A stretch of 64,000 bases of DNA, from NCBI GenBank assembly GCA_009928665.1, contig SACF01000008.1, forward strand, positions 1 through 64,000, given 5' to 3'. Within the stretch, counting starts at the first letter, position 1; each line of letters opens with the position of its first letter. The notes below the pieces were generated by a model that saw nothing but the letters and a program-made list of their open reading frames with translations, was not told where the DNA came from and made no database searches. A program made the position numbers and the translations under genes. Positions 45,984-55,538 of this stretch are shown here, in pieces. The DNA comes from Alphaproteobacteria bacterium (GTDB taxonomy: Bacteria; Bacteroidota; Bacteroidia; Bacteroidales; FEN-979).

Positions 45984-48092
45984 ATGAATGAAGAAATGGA
46001 ACTCAGGATCAAGGCGCTGGAGCTTGAAAACAAGAAATTAAAACTGGCATCACAACAATGGGGTCAGTTGCAGAAAATCTACCAGGAGTCGAACGAAAAG
46101 CTTAAGCAACTTGAGCAGGAACTGTCAGTCGAGAACATGAGGATTGGTAAGGCTTTGCAGGGTGGTGAGGTGATATGGTGGGATTTCGATTGTTCATCCG
46201 GGAACCTGGTATTCAGCGATCGGATCTCCGATCTGCTGACCGTCGGACCGTCCGGCTTACCTTCGACATTTAAGGAATATTCCCGGCTCATTCATCCGGA
46301 TGATTATCAGCAAACCCTGTTGGTACGCGACAACCTGCTTAATGGCAAGGTTCAGAGTTATGAATCGGAATACCGGCTTACCGCTCAGGATGGAACCTGG
46401 AGGTGGTACCTGGATAAAGGGAGCATTGTGGAAGCGGATATTCTGGGGAATCCGAAACGGTTGTCGGGTGTGCTGATCGATATCAATGAGCGCAAGAAAA
46501 AAGAAATTCAGCTTTTCGAAGCCCGGGAAAAGGCAGAGGATGACAGTCGTACGAAAAGCCGTTTTCTTGCCAATATGTCGCACGAAATCTATACTCCGAT
46601 GGCCGGGGTGATCGGTATGGCAGAGATTCTGAAACAATCGAAACTGACCCACGAACAGGAAGAATATCTTGGCGTTCTTGTGAAATCGGCCACCAACCTG
46701 ATGTCGATTCTCAACGACATCATCGAATATTCGAAGATTGATGCAGGCCATTTTGATTTTCATGAAAAACCATTCAACATTCATCAGGTCGTCGAGGAGT
46801 TGACCTGTTCAATGCTTAGCCAGGCAGAAGAAAAGGGAATTGAAATCCTATCATTCCAGGACCCGAACATCCCGGCCGAATTGATCGGAGATCCGGTCAG
46901 GTTGCGTCAGGTGCTGAAAATCTTTGCCGATAATGCCATCAAGTTCACGGAAAAAGGTGAGGTGCACATTGAAGCGGAATTCGTGGAATGGGATGAGGAA
47001 AATGTCACCGTGAGGTTTAATATTTCGGATACAGGGATCGGAATTTCTGAAGAAGGGCAGAAAAAGCTTTTCACCTCCTTTGCGAAACTGAATCCCGATG
47101 AAACTCAGAAATACGGAGGCGGAGGATTGGGATTGGCCATCGCACGGCGTATTATCAGCCGGATGGACGGGCAGATCCATGTGGAGAGCAAAGCCGGAGA
47201 AGGGACGACTTTTTCATTCACGGTAGTATTTGAACGTTACCGTGATGCCGAGTCGGCCGATCCGATGAAGGACCTGCTGCGCGGGGTGAAAATTCTGCTT
47301 GTCGATCCCTCGCAGGCAAGGCGCCGGATTTTTGAAGCCTACTTTGAGCGTTGGGATGCGGAGACAAAATGGTGTAGTACGGCGGCAGAAGCTTTGAAAA
47401 TGATAACCACGCAGGCCAATCTCTCGAAACCTTTCGAAATTGTCATGCTCGATTATGAGATCCCTGACCTCGACGGGTTGCAATTTGCGGCCTCTGTCAA
47501 AAGTGATCCTCTGGTACAAAAATCAAGGATGATCCTGGTTACTCCGGCTTCGGTGAAGCTTTCAAAAACGGAACTTATCTCCGGAGGGATCCAGGCAGGT
47601 TTGTCACGCCCGGTGATCCTCTCCCGTTTGAAAAGCAAGCTCAGAGAGGTTCTGATCAATACGCGGAGGGCGGATGAAACAGGTGCCGACGACGATATTC
47701 ACCATGTGGATGATGCACGGCGGGTTTTAAATATCCTGCTGGCTGAAGATAATCTGATCAATCAGAAAGTAGCCCTGGTGACCCTGCAAAAGATGGGACA
47801 TCAAACCGACCTCGCTGAAAACGGAAAGATAGCGGTTGAAAAAGCCACCAGCCAAAACTATGACCTGATCCTGATGGATATCCACATGCCAGAAATGGAC
47901 GGGTTGGAGGCGACCCGCCAGATCCGGCAGTATGAATCGCAGCACACGGGATCAGTTCCGGTTCACATCTGTGCCATAACTGCAAATACTTCGCAGGAAG
48001 ATGAGGATCTGTGCTATAAAGCGGGAATGAACAGCTATATATCAAAACCGTTCCGACTCGCCGAACTGATGAAAGTACTGTCGCACATCTAA
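45984..48092 (+). CDS. hybrid sensor histidine kinase with PAS and two receiver domains
   Basis: A 702-residue soluble kinase without membrane segments. A coiled coil (5-48) leads to a PAS domain (about 55-175), HisKA with His200 in NMSHEIYTPMAGVIG (Tyr where Arg is usual), and an ATPase domain (DNAIKFTEKG, TGIGISEEG, GGGGLGLAIA). Two receivers follow. The first (about 432-560) keeps its phospho-Asp in MLDYEIPDLDG but has LSRPV where SKP is expected, so it lacks the lysine. The second (about 578-700) is intact (AEDNLINQK, MDIHMPEMDG, ISKPF). A cytoplasmic signal, perhaps from the ODP-like protein, is inferred. Confidence 0.9.
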   Translation: MNEEMELRIKALELENKKLKLASQQWGQLQKIYQESNEKLKQLEQELSVENMRIGKALQGGEVIWWDFDCSSGNLVFSDRISDLLTVGPSGLPSTFKEYSRLIHPDDYQQTLLVRDNLLNGKVQSYESEYRLTAQDGTWRWYLDKGSIVEADILGNPKRLSGVLIDINERKKKEIQLFEAREKAEDDSRTKSRFLANMSHEIYTPMAGVIGMAEILKQSKLTHEQEEYLGVLVKSATNLMSILNDIIEYSKIDAGHFDFHEKPFNIHQVVEELTCSMLSQAEEKGIEILSFQDPNIPAELIGDPVRLRQVLKIFADNAIKFTEKGEVHIEAEFVEWDEENVTVRFNISDTGIGISEEGQKKLFTSFAKLNPDETQKYGGGGLGLAIARRIISRMDGQIHVESKAGEGTTFSFTVVFERYRDAESADPMKDLLRGVKILLVDPSQARRRIFEAYFERWDAETKWCSTAAEALKMITTQANLSKPFEIVMLDYEIPDLDGLQFAASVKSDPLVQKSRMILVTPASVKLSKTELISGGIQAGLSRPVILSRLKSKLREVLINTRRADETGADDDIHHVDDARRVLNILLAEDNLINQKVALVTLQKMGHQTDLAENGKIAVEKATSQNYDLILMDIHMPEMDGLEATRQIRQYESQHTGSVPVHICAITANTSQEDEDLCYKAGMNSYISKPFRLAELMKVLSHI

Positions 48093-49309
48093 CTGAACCG
48101 GATGGCCTTTACCGGTGTAATCCTGGCAATGACAAACAACGGGATAAAAAATATCAGATAACAGACCACCAAAGTTCCCGTATTCAACAGAATAATATTG
48201 AGGAGATCAATGTTGACGGGAACAACAGAAACATAATACGATTCTTCAGATAGCTTAACCAGCCCGTATTTTTTCTGGATAAGGCAGAGGACCCATGCAA
48301 TGGCATTCCCCCAGATCATTCCCCAGGATATGATATAAAAAGCATGGTACAGGAACATCTTCCTGATTCCCCTGTTACGCATGCCCAATGCCTTCAGTAA
48401 CCCGATCATGCTGGTACGTTCCAGGATCAGGATCAGCAGGGTGGAAATGATTGTGGTGGCCGATACCAGAACAATCAGGATGAGGATGATCATCACGTTA
48501 ATATCCTGAAGTCCGAGCCAATCGAATATCTGCGGATATATCATCCGGAGGGTGGAGGCATCCAGGCTGAACCCGACCTGGTGATAAATTTCCGGGCCCA
48601 TCCGGTCCATATCGTTGAAATTGTTCAGAAAGACTTCAAAACCACCCACCTGTCCGGGACTCCAGTTGTTCAGTTTCTGGATATGGTAAATACTTCCGAT
48701 CACGTAAAGTTTGTCGAATTCTTCAAGGCCAGTGTCGTAAATTCCGGCGATCCTGAATTTTCTTCCGAGGTTAGAATTCCCGGAGATGAAATACATCCGG
48801 AGGTCATCATGGAGTTTTAAGTTCAGCAGATCGGCCAGTTTCCGGGAAAGGATCACCTCGTCGGAACGGATGGTGTCGTTGAACCTTGGAACGGTTCCTG
48901 CTGCCATTCTGTTTTTGAAAAAGGACCAGTCAAAATCGCTCCCGACCCCTTTTAATACAACTCCCTGGATTTGATCGCGGGTTTTAATGATTCCTGCTTT
49001 GGTGGCAAATACCTGAAAATGCCGGATATCTTTCGACGCGCTGAACTTACGGCAAAACGGCTGATTCCGTTCAATGGGCTGGGGCTCAAAATTGGAATTC
49101 TCCGAAAACCGGGTTATCTGAATATGGCCGCTGAATCCCACGACCTTTTCACGGATTTCATTCTTAAATCCTGTGAGGATTGCAATGGCGATGAACATGA
49201 TGGCGGTTCCCAGAGCGATAGCGTTCACGGCAATAACCACGAAAGTCCACGAAAAATTGGCTTTGCTGTTCGAAACGAGGCGTCGTGCCAGAAAAAATTC
49301 AGTATTCAA
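48089..49309 (-). CDS. ABC transporter permease, FtsX/LolC-LolE family
   Basis: About 406 residues: one N-terminal membrane segment (WTFVVIAVNAIALGTAIMFI), a large periplasmic domain (70-260) and three C-terminal segments with LILERTSMIGLLKALGMRNR, a LolC/E-family hallmark. It probably works with a LolD-like ATPase in lipoprotein release. The frame continues to 50086 but that extension overlaps NamZ and reads as noise. TTG at 49309 (LNTEFFLARRLVS) is the likely start. It meets the kinase gene end to end, overlapping four bases. Confidence 0.86.
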   Translation of the reverse strand: MNTEFFLARRLVSNSKANFSWTFVVIAVNAIALGTAIMFIAIAILTGFKNEIREKVVGFSGHIQITRFSENSNFEPQPIERNQPFCRKFSASKDIRHFQVFATKAGIIKTRDQIQGVVLKGVGSDFDWSFFKNRMAAGTVPRFNDTIRSDEVILSRKLADLLNLKLHDDLRMYFISGNSNLGRKFRIAGIYDTGLEEFDKLYVIGSIYHIQKLNNWSPGQVGGFEVFLNNFNDMDRMGPEIYHQVGFSLDASTLRMIYPQIFDWLGLQDINVMIILILIVLVSATTIISTLLILILERTSMIGLLKALGMRNRGIRKMFLYHAFYIISWGMIWGNAIAWVLCLIQKKYGLVKLSEESYYVSVVPVNIDLLNIILLNTGTLVVCYLIFFIPLFVIARITPVKAIRFS

Positions 49310-49375
49310 GGATTCCAGATTACCGCTCCGGCAAAAGTAACTAAATTTGATGAGTGAAACGCTTACCCGGGAACC

Positions 49376-50590
49376 ATGGTTTATCACCTGAAACGTCTTC
49401 TGATCATCCTCACCTGCCTGACAGGTACGATCTCTTCTGCTGCCCAGGTTTTTCCGGGTGCAGCCCGGGCCGAAATCGTAATCCCCCTGCTGAAAGGCAA
49501 GCTGATCGGGATCGTCGCCAACGATGCTTCTGTGATCCCGCTGATTGTCAATGGCAGTGATACAGCTATGCCTGCGTTGATCAACACGGTAAAATTTTTC
49601 TCTGATTCTGGAATCCGGGTGGTTAAAATATTTTCGCCGGAGCATGGATTCGGGGTGACCGTTGAGGCCGGAGGAGTCGTGGCCGATGGTGTGGATCCCG
49701 TTACAGGAATTCCGGTAGTCTCGCTGTATGGCGCCCACAAAAAACCAACACCCATGCAACTGGATGGCCTGGATGCCATGGTCTTTGACATACAAGATGT
49801 GGGTGTACGGTTCTACACCTACATTTCCACCCTGACCTTCCTCATGGAAGCCTGCGCCCAAAAAGGGCTTCCGCTGATTGTTCTGGACCGGCCAAATCCC
49901 AATGGTTTTTATGTCGACGGCCCGGTAATGAAACCCGGATATACCTCGTTTGTAGGAATGCACCCCGTACCGGTCGTTTACGGAATGACCATTGGAGAAT
50001 ATGCGCTGATGGTTAACGGTGAAAAATGGCTTAGCGGAAAAGTAACCTGTGACCTGACCGTGATCCCGGTTGCCGGGTATACCCATCAGACCAGGATGAA
50101 ATTCTTAAAGCCCCCTTCACCGAACCTTCCCGACAGCAACGCCATCTATCTCTATCCTTCGCTGTGTTTTTTTGAAGGAACCATTATGAGTGTGGGACGC
50201 GGAACGGATTTCCCTTTTGAAGTGTTCGGCCACCCCGCCTTTCCCGATACGACCTTCAGTTTTTTTCCGGTCAGTGTTCAGGGGAAAGCTGCGCACCCGC
50301 CTTATGAAGGTACCCGATGCCGGGGAACCGACCTCCGGGATTATTACAAAATAAATCCCGGGTCGATGGGAAGGATCCAACTTGGCTGGCTGATCCGCGC
50401 CTATGAATTGATGAAGGGAGAAGGGAACTTCTTTAACGATTATTTCGACAGACTGGCAGGCAGCGATGTCCTCAGAAAGAGTATCATCAGGGGCAAAAAT
50501 GAAACAGAGATCCGCCGGTCATGGAAAGCGGATCTCCTCAGATTTAAAAAGATACGGTCGCGGTATTTGTTGTACGCGGATCAGGATTGA
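49376..50590 (+). CDS. namZ: DUF1343 exo-N-acetylmuramidase, NamZ-like
   Basis: A 404-residue exported protein (signal about 1-22). It is recognised by FSPEHGFGVTVEAG, DAMVFDIQDVGVRFYTYIST, LDRPNPNGFYVDGPV and a C-terminal CRGTDLRDYY. In Tannerella and Bacillus this family removes terminal MurNAc from peptidoglycan fragments. It fits a peptidoglycan recycling set with Mpl and the GH3 fusion in this window. Confidence 0.88.
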   Translation: MVYHLKRLLIILTCLTGTISSAAQVFPGAARAEIVIPLLKGKLIGIVANDASVIPLIVNGSDTAMPALINTVKFFSDSGIRVVKIFSPEHGFGVTVEAGGVVADGVDPVTGIPVVSLYGAHKKPTPMQLDGLDAMVFDIQDVGVRFYTYISTLTFLMEACAQKGLPLIVLDRPNPNGFYVDGPVMKPGYTSFVGMHPVPVVYGMTIGEYALMVNGEKWLSGKVTCDLTVIPVAGYTHQTRMKFLKPPSPNLPDSNAIYLYPSLCFFEGTIMSVGRGTDFPFEVFGHPAFPDTTFSFFPVSVQGKAAHPPYEGTRCRGTDLRDYYKINPGSMGRIQLGWLIRAYELMKGEGNFFNDYFDRLAGSDVLRKSIIRGKNETEIRRSWKADLLRFKKIRSRYLLYADQD

Positions 50591-51780
50591 CGGCCGGGAT
50601 ATACTTTGAGGCCTTCCTCCAGGCATTTCATTGCCATCTTCAGATCACCTACATTCAGAACATAGCTGATGCGGACTTCATTTTTTCCCCTTCCTGCAGT
50701 GGAATAAAATCCGGTAGCTGGCGCCAGCATGACCGTCTGGTTTTCAAAATTAAAGTGTTCAAGAAGCCATTGGCAGAATGTATCGGAATCATCGATCGGC
50801 AGTCGTGCCACCGCGTAAAAGGCTCCACCCGGGTTTGGACAAAAGCATCCTGCCATTTTGTTGATCGATTCAACGACGATGTTTCTGCGCTGGACATATT
50901 CCTCAAGGACGTGTTCAAGATAAGCGGGAGGCGTATTGATCGCCTCTTCACCGGCAATCTGACCAAATGTTGGCGGGCTCAGCCTGGCCTGGGCAAACTT
51001 CATCGCGGTGGCCATCACGGTTTTGTTCCTGGAGATCATGACGCCGATGCGTACGCCGCAGGCACTGTATCGTTTGGAGATGGAATCGAGCAGTATCACG
51101 TTGTCATCGATGCCTTCCAGGTTCATGACCGAGTGGTGGCTCCTGCCATCATAACAGAATTCACGGTATACCTCGTCGGAAAACAGATAGAGATCGTGTT
51201 TCTTTACGATATCACGGAGATTCAGCAGTTCCTCCTGTGAATATAGATATCCGGTAGGATTGTTCGGATTGCAGATCATGATGGCTTTGGTGCGTGGTGT
51301 GATCGCCTCTTCGAACGCGCTGATGGGCGGAAGGGCGAAACCATCGTTGATGAATGATTCGATGGGCTTCACCACGACACCGGCTGCAGTTGCAAAACCG
51401 TTATAATTGGCATAAAATGGTTCCGGTATGATGATCTCATCACCCGGGTTCAGACAGGTAAGCATGGCGAAGAGGATTCCTTCGGAACCACCTGTTGTGA
51501 CAATCATCTGATCGGGATTAACCGCAATACCCAGGCGGCTATAATATTCCGTCAGTTTTTTACGGTACGAAAGGTTTCCGGCGGAATGGCTGTACTCAAC
51601 GACTTTTATGTCGGTATGCCGGATCTTCTCCATGACATTCGGAGGTGTTTCTATATCTGGTTGCCCGATGTTGAGATGGTAAACTTTGACTCCTCTTTTT
51701 TTTGCCTCATCGGAGAAAGGCACCAGTTTACGGATGGGAGAGGGGGGACAGGCTTGTCCGCGGTTTGAGATTGTTGGCAT
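50581..51780 (-). CDS. class I/II pyridoxal-phosphate aminotransferase
   Basis: A 399-residue aminotransferase: VTTGGSEGILFAMLTC, MICNPNNPTGYLYS, LFSDEVYREF, the PLP lysine in LDSISKRYSACGVRIG, and the substrate-binding Arg in KNEVRISYVL. Substrate is probably aspartate, aromatic or branched amino acids but is not resolved by sequence reading. Its end overlaps the end of namZ by 10 bases, in convergent orientation. Confidence 0.92.
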   Translation of the reverse strand: MPTISNRGQACPPSPIRKLVPFSDEAKKRGVKVYHLNIGQPDIETPPNVMEKIRHTDIKVVEYSHSAGNLSYRKKLTEYYSRLGIAVNPDQMIVTTGGSEGILFAMLTCLNPGDEIIIPEPFYANYNGFATAAGVVVKPIESFINDGFALPPISAFEEAITPRTKAIMICNPNNPTGYLYSQEELLNLRDIVKKHDLYLFSDEVYREFCYDGRSHHSVMNLEGIDDNVILLDSISKRYSACGVRIGVMISRNKTVMATAMKFAQARLSPPTFGQIAGEEAINTPPAYLEHVLEEYVQRRNIVVESINKMAGCFCPNPGGAFYAVARLPIDDSDTFCQWLLEHFNFENQTVMLAPATGFYSTAGRGKNEVRISYVLNVGDLKMAMKCLEEGLKVYPGRQS

Positions 51781-51846
51781 ATGGATGTTTTTTAAAGCGA
51801 AATGCCAGCCTCATGGCCGGCATTTCAAACAGAAATTCCGGATGGG

Positions 51847-52308
51847 TTATTTGCTAATAGGTACAGCGGTCTGATCGGGATTCTTCTCAGGTGCCGTGGT
51901 AGCCGGCTTTTGTGTAACCGTACCTTTGATCTGGAGAACTACCCGTGAAGTCTTGGCATTTGAAGTAACCGTCACGGTTTTATTGATCGGTCCCATGTTC
52001 TGGGTGTTGTAAGTAACCTTGATCACATCGCTTTTCCCGGGTAAAATGGGTTCCTGTGGCCAGGTCGGAACGGTGCATCCGCACGATGACTGCGGGCGCG
52101 AAAGGATCAAAGGTTCCTTACCGGTGTTGGTAAATTTGAATTCACAGGTGCCGTTGGCGCCCTGAACAATGGTACCATAATCATGCACGGTTTTAACAAA
52201 AGTGATTTCAGCTGCATTCGGGTTAGCCGGCTGCTGGGTTGCATCTTGGGTGTAGCCGGTCAGCGTCAGCATGCTCATGAGTAGGAATGAAAAAAGCATC
52301 TTTTTCAT
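51847..52308 (-). CDS. DUF1573 secreted protein
   Basis: A 153-residue exported protein with a signal peptide (1-20) and one DUF1573 beta-sandwich: VHDYGTIVQGANGTCEFKFTN and the SSCGCTVPTWP motif. An Ala/Thr/Pro-rich tail follows. Role unknown; the family is common in Bacteroidota envelopes. Confidence 0.88.
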   Translation of the reverse strand: MKKMLFSFLLMSMLTLTGYTQDATQQPANPNAAEITFVKTVHDYGTIVQGANGTCEFKFTNTGKEPLILSRPQSSCGCTVPTWPQEPILPGKSDVIKVTYNTQNMGPINKTVTVTSNAKTSRVVLQIKGTVTQKPATTAPEKNPDQTAVPISK

Positions 52309-52412
52309 AATCTGTTATTTATAGAATTGAGATTTTTATTTTTCTGCAAAAATATAAAAAAAGCATGGGTGTGGTTACAAAATGGAATAATTTTACACTT
52401 TAAACCGGTGAC

Positions 52413-52910
52413 ATGAAATATCTTTTAAACGGTTTGGCGCTGATTTTTCTTTTTATGATTACAGACTCCTGTCGTACCGCACAAAAACAAATGTCCACCG
52501 GTACTTCGGCGCCCGGTCCCGAGCTGATCGTTTACAAAACAAGAAAGGATTATTCAAAGAATGTTCCGGTGATCCTGAATGCCGACCGGACTGCTGTTGA
52601 ATCTTATCCGGGCATTCGCGACATTTATTACCAGGGACAATTGGCTTATCCCACACAGTTGGAACAGGGTTACCTGCTCGACAACAGAGGGATCAATACC
52701 GGTGTGGCCTTTCTTAAAATCACCTACGAAGCCTATGCGGTATTATCTGCGACGCCATCTTCTTCTGAACTTTATAAGATGATCGAAGACAAGGACCCTT
52801 TGCTCGAGATGTACTCCGGTGGAAATCGAAGCCGGTGGACCGATCCTGTTGCGGAACTGAATGCGTTGATCAGAACCGGTTCGCTGGACAGGCTAACACG
52901 GTTGAAATAG
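52413..52910 (+). CDS. uncharacterised lipoprotein
   Basis: A 165-residue protein whose first residues form a lipoprotein signal ending in MITDSC (Cys20). No family is recognised. The mature part contains KTRKDYSKNVPVILN at about residue 45 and mixed alpha-beta sequence, and it repeats no motif. Divergent from DUF1573. Confidence 0.6.
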   Translation: MKYLLNGLALIFLFMITDSCRTAQKQMSTGTSAPGPELIVYKTRKDYSKNVPVILNADRTAVESYPGIRDIYYQGQLAYPTQLEQGYLLDNRGINTGVAFLKITYEAYAVLSATPSSSELYKMIEDKDPLLEMYSGGNRSRWTDPVAELNALIRTGSLDRLTRLK

Positions 52911-52933
52911 TATTTTAAAAAGTTTTACCTTTG
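52903..52933 (+). promoter_or_regulatory. promoter of the DAK2-DegV gene
   Basis: TTG at 52903-52905 and TACCTTTG at 52926-52933, 20 bases apart, match the -33 and -7 elements. They overlap the end of the lipoprotein gene and leave a leader of roughly 16 bases, which supports the TTG start at 52956. Confidence 0.65.
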
Positions 52934-52955
52934 CACGATTTTAAATCTTTACTTC

Positions 52956-54758
52956 TTGACCGACACTGTTCAAAAAATAAAGGAAATCGACGGGAAACAA
53001 CTCTACCAATCCTTTTTAGCCGGAGCCCAGAAAATCTTTGATCATCAGAAGTTGCTCAACAAGATCAATGTTTTTCCGGTTGCAGATGCCGATACAGGAA
53101 CCAATCTTGCCTCGACCATGCGGTCGATCATGGACGCCATCATCCCGACTGAGAATCCCAAACAGGCTGCAGTTGCATTGGCCGATGCCGCCCTTACCGG
53201 CGCCCGGGGTAACTCGGGGATAATTTTCGCCCAGTTTCTGTACGGATTCAGCAATGAAATAGCAACAAATCAGCCTCTCGATGTTCAGTCGTTTGCGGAG
53301 AGCATCAAGAAAGCAGTGGCATACGCTTACGATGCAATTGCCAATCCCGTTGAAGGTACCATCCTGACGGTTATCAAGGAATGGGCCGACTATGTTTATT
53401 TATTGAAAGATCGCATCGACGATTTTATAAAACTCCTGGTGGAGGCTTATAACAAAGCACTTGAGGCGTTATCGGCCACCACCCTGAAGCTGGAGACGCT
53501 GGCGCGGGCTCACGTGGTGGACGCCGGGGCAAAAGGATTTGTCTACTGGCTTGAAGGGATCAAGGACTTTTTTATCCGGGGTACCGACCATGCCGGAATC
53601 GCACAGCTAGCAGAATCCGCCGCGGCTGATCCCGAAGTTGAGATGCCACATGATGTAATCACCTTCCGGTTTTGTACCGAAGCGCTGATCTCCGGAAAAC
53701 AACTTGACAAACATAAGGTCAGGAATTATATTCAGCATTGCGGCGATTCGCTGGTAGTTGCCGGAACTCCTGAAAAAGTGCGCGTGCACATCCACACCGA
53801 TTATCCTGCTGAAGTCTTTGCTCAGCTGAGGAAATTCGGCAGCATAACCTACCAGAAGGTCGACGATATGGTCATGCAAAACGAAATCCAGAACAACCGG
53901 AAATCAAACATTGCCCTTTTAACCGATTCGACCAGCGACCTGCCCAAAGAGATCCTCGATCGTTACCAGATTCATGTTGTTCCCCTTTCCGTTCATTTTG
54001 GTGATACCTACTTTCTCGACCGCCTCACCATTCAGCCGCCCCAGTTTTACTCAATGCTCGAAACCAGTGAAATACCGGCATCTTCGGCACAACCCGCATC
54101 AAAGGAGTTTCAAAATAAATTCGAATACCTTGCAACCCATTACGATTCTATATTGGGAATCCAGATAAGCGGCGCGATGAGCGGAACCTTCTCGAGCAGT
54201 CTGAAAGGATCAAAGGGTGTGACTGAGCGCACCGGGAAAAGAATCGATCTTTTTGATTCCAAAACGGTAACCGGCGCCCTGGGCCTGATCGTGCTCCGGG
54301 CTGCTCAATCCATTGAATCGGGCGCCACCCATAACGAACTCCTCCCCAAAATCAACGATTGGATTTCCAAATCGATGGTCCGGGTCAGTGTTACAACCCT
54401 CAAATACATTGTCAGAAGCGGCAGGGTCAGTCCGCTGAAAAGCTTTATCGCAAGAACACTGGATCTGAAACCGGTGATCACCATCAATAAGGATGGGAGG
54501 TCAGAGCTGCTTTCGAAGTCGTTCTCCGAAAAGGGCTGCATGCGAAAAATAATCAGTGACCTTGAGGGAATAATTTCAAAACAAAAAGTGTGGGGATATG
54601 CCATCACCCATGCAAATAATAAACTTACTGCCGGATGGTACGCTTCAGAAATGAAAAGAATAACCGGAATGGATCCCGCCTTTATCGACAATGCATCACC
54701 GGCACTGGTCGCCAATACCGGATCGGGTGTGGTCTGTATCTCTCTGCTTTTTGAATAA
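52956..54758 (+). CDS. DAK2-DegV fusion, fatty-acid kinase type
   Basis: A 600-residue protein. The N-terminal DAK2 domain (about 10-205) has the metal motif FPVADADTGTNLASTMRSI and GARGNSGIIFAQFL. A linker domain follows, then a DegV domain (about 315-595: ALLTDSTSDLP, SSAQPASKEF, GAMSGTFSS). In Firmicutes FakA is the kinase and FakB the DegV fatty-acid carrier, as separate proteins; here both parts are one chain. Role in fatty-acid phosphorylation is inferred. It starts with TTG. Confidence 0.86.
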   Translation: MTDTVQKIKEIDGKQLYQSFLAGAQKIFDHQKLLNKINVFPVADADTGTNLASTMRSIMDAIIPTENPKQAAVALADAALTGARGNSGIIFAQFLYGFSNEIATNQPLDVQSFAESIKKAVAYAYDAIANPVEGTILTVIKEWADYVYLLKDRIDDFIKLLVEAYNKALEALSATTLKLETLARAHVVDAGAKGFVYWLEGIKDFFIRGTDHAGIAQLAESAAADPEVEMPHDVITFRFCTEALISGKQLDKHKVRNYIQHCGDSLVVAGTPEKVRVHIHTDYPAEVFAQLRKFGSITYQKVDDMVMQNEIQNNRKSNIALLTDSTSDLPKEILDRYQIHVVPLSVHFGDTYFLDRLTIQPPQFYSMLETSEIPASSAQPASKEFQNKFEYLATHYDSILGIQISGAMSGTFSSSLKGSKGVTERTGKRIDLFDSKTVTGALGLIVLRAAQSIESGATHNELLPKINDWISKSMVRVSVTTLKYIVRSGRVSPLKSFIARTLDLKPVITINKDGRSELLSKSFSEKGCMRKIISDLEGIISKQKVWGYAITHANNKLTAGWYASEMKRITGMDPAFIDNASPALVANTGSGVVCISLLFE

Positions 54759-54770
54759 TACATCCTGTTT

Positions 54771-55529
54771 ATGATTCTCGATATCGCCCTGATCATCTTC
54801 CTGTTCATGACTGTGGTCTTTATTCTGGCCCTGATCAAGAAAGATAATTCCATTGTGGATGTTTTCTGGGGCATTGGATTTATCATCATCATGATCTACT
54901 CCCTGATCCAATCGGGTGAAGTTGACCTGAGAAAAATGATCGTAAGCCTTCTGGTATTTCTCTGGGGATTAAGGCTTTCCTATCATATCATGATGCGCAA
55001 CACCGGCAGAGGAGAGGATTTTAGATATAAGAACTGGCGAAACACTTGGAAATTTTTTATCATTCGCAGTTTTTTCCAGATTTTTATGTTGCAGGGACTG
55101 GTCATGCTGATCGTTTCCACTCCGATTTGGTACATAAACATGCACTCAACCGGTCTTCCCGGTATCTGGGATATAATTGGATTATTCATATTCGGTACCG
55201 GTTTTATGACTGAGATGATTGCCGACCATCAATTGGCCCTCTTTAAAAAGAATCCCGCGAATTCAGGAAAAATTATGACAACCGGACTGTGGTCCGTATC
55301 ACGTCATCCAAACTATTTCGGTGAGGCGTTGGTTTGGTGGGGGATCAGTTTTTATGCACTGGGGCTTCACAACGGGTGGTATGTCCTGATCAGTCCGGTC
55401 GTGATGACGCTTCTGCTCCGGTTTGTATCGGGAGTTCCGATGATCGAAAAGAAATATGAAGGCAGGGCTGACTGGGAAGCTTATAAATCAGAGACTCCTG
55501 CATTTGTGCCCTATATTAAAGGACTTTAA
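54771..55529 (+). CDS. DUF1295 / steroid 5-alpha-reductase-like membrane protein
   Basis: A 252-residue protein with about six membrane segments. The C-terminal cofactor motif is typical: GLWSVSRHPNYFGEALVWWG, then FVSGVPMIEKKYEGRADWEAYK. The family includes lipid reductases and methyltransferases. It starts 12 bases after the previous gene and likely shares its transcript. Confidence 0.88.
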   Translation: MILDIALIIFLFMTVVFILALIKKDNSIVDVFWGIGFIIIMIYSLIQSGEVDLRKMIVSLLVFLWGLRLSYHIMMRNTGRGEDFRYKNWRNTWKFFIIRSFFQIFMLQGLVMLIVSTPIWYINMHSTGLPGIWDIIGLFIFGTGFMTEMIADHQLALFKKNPANSGKIMTTGLWSVSRHPNYFGEALVWWGISFYALGLHNGWYVLISPVVMTLLLRFVSGVPMIEKKYEGRADWEAYKSETPAFVPYIKGL

Positions 55530-55538
55530 AATTCAGTT

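Noticed and set aside
49310..50086. N-terminal extension of the permease frame by about 260 codons
   Set aside because: It lies antisense to the well-supported namZ gene and has low-complexity, His/Gly/Asn-rich sequence unlike any domain.
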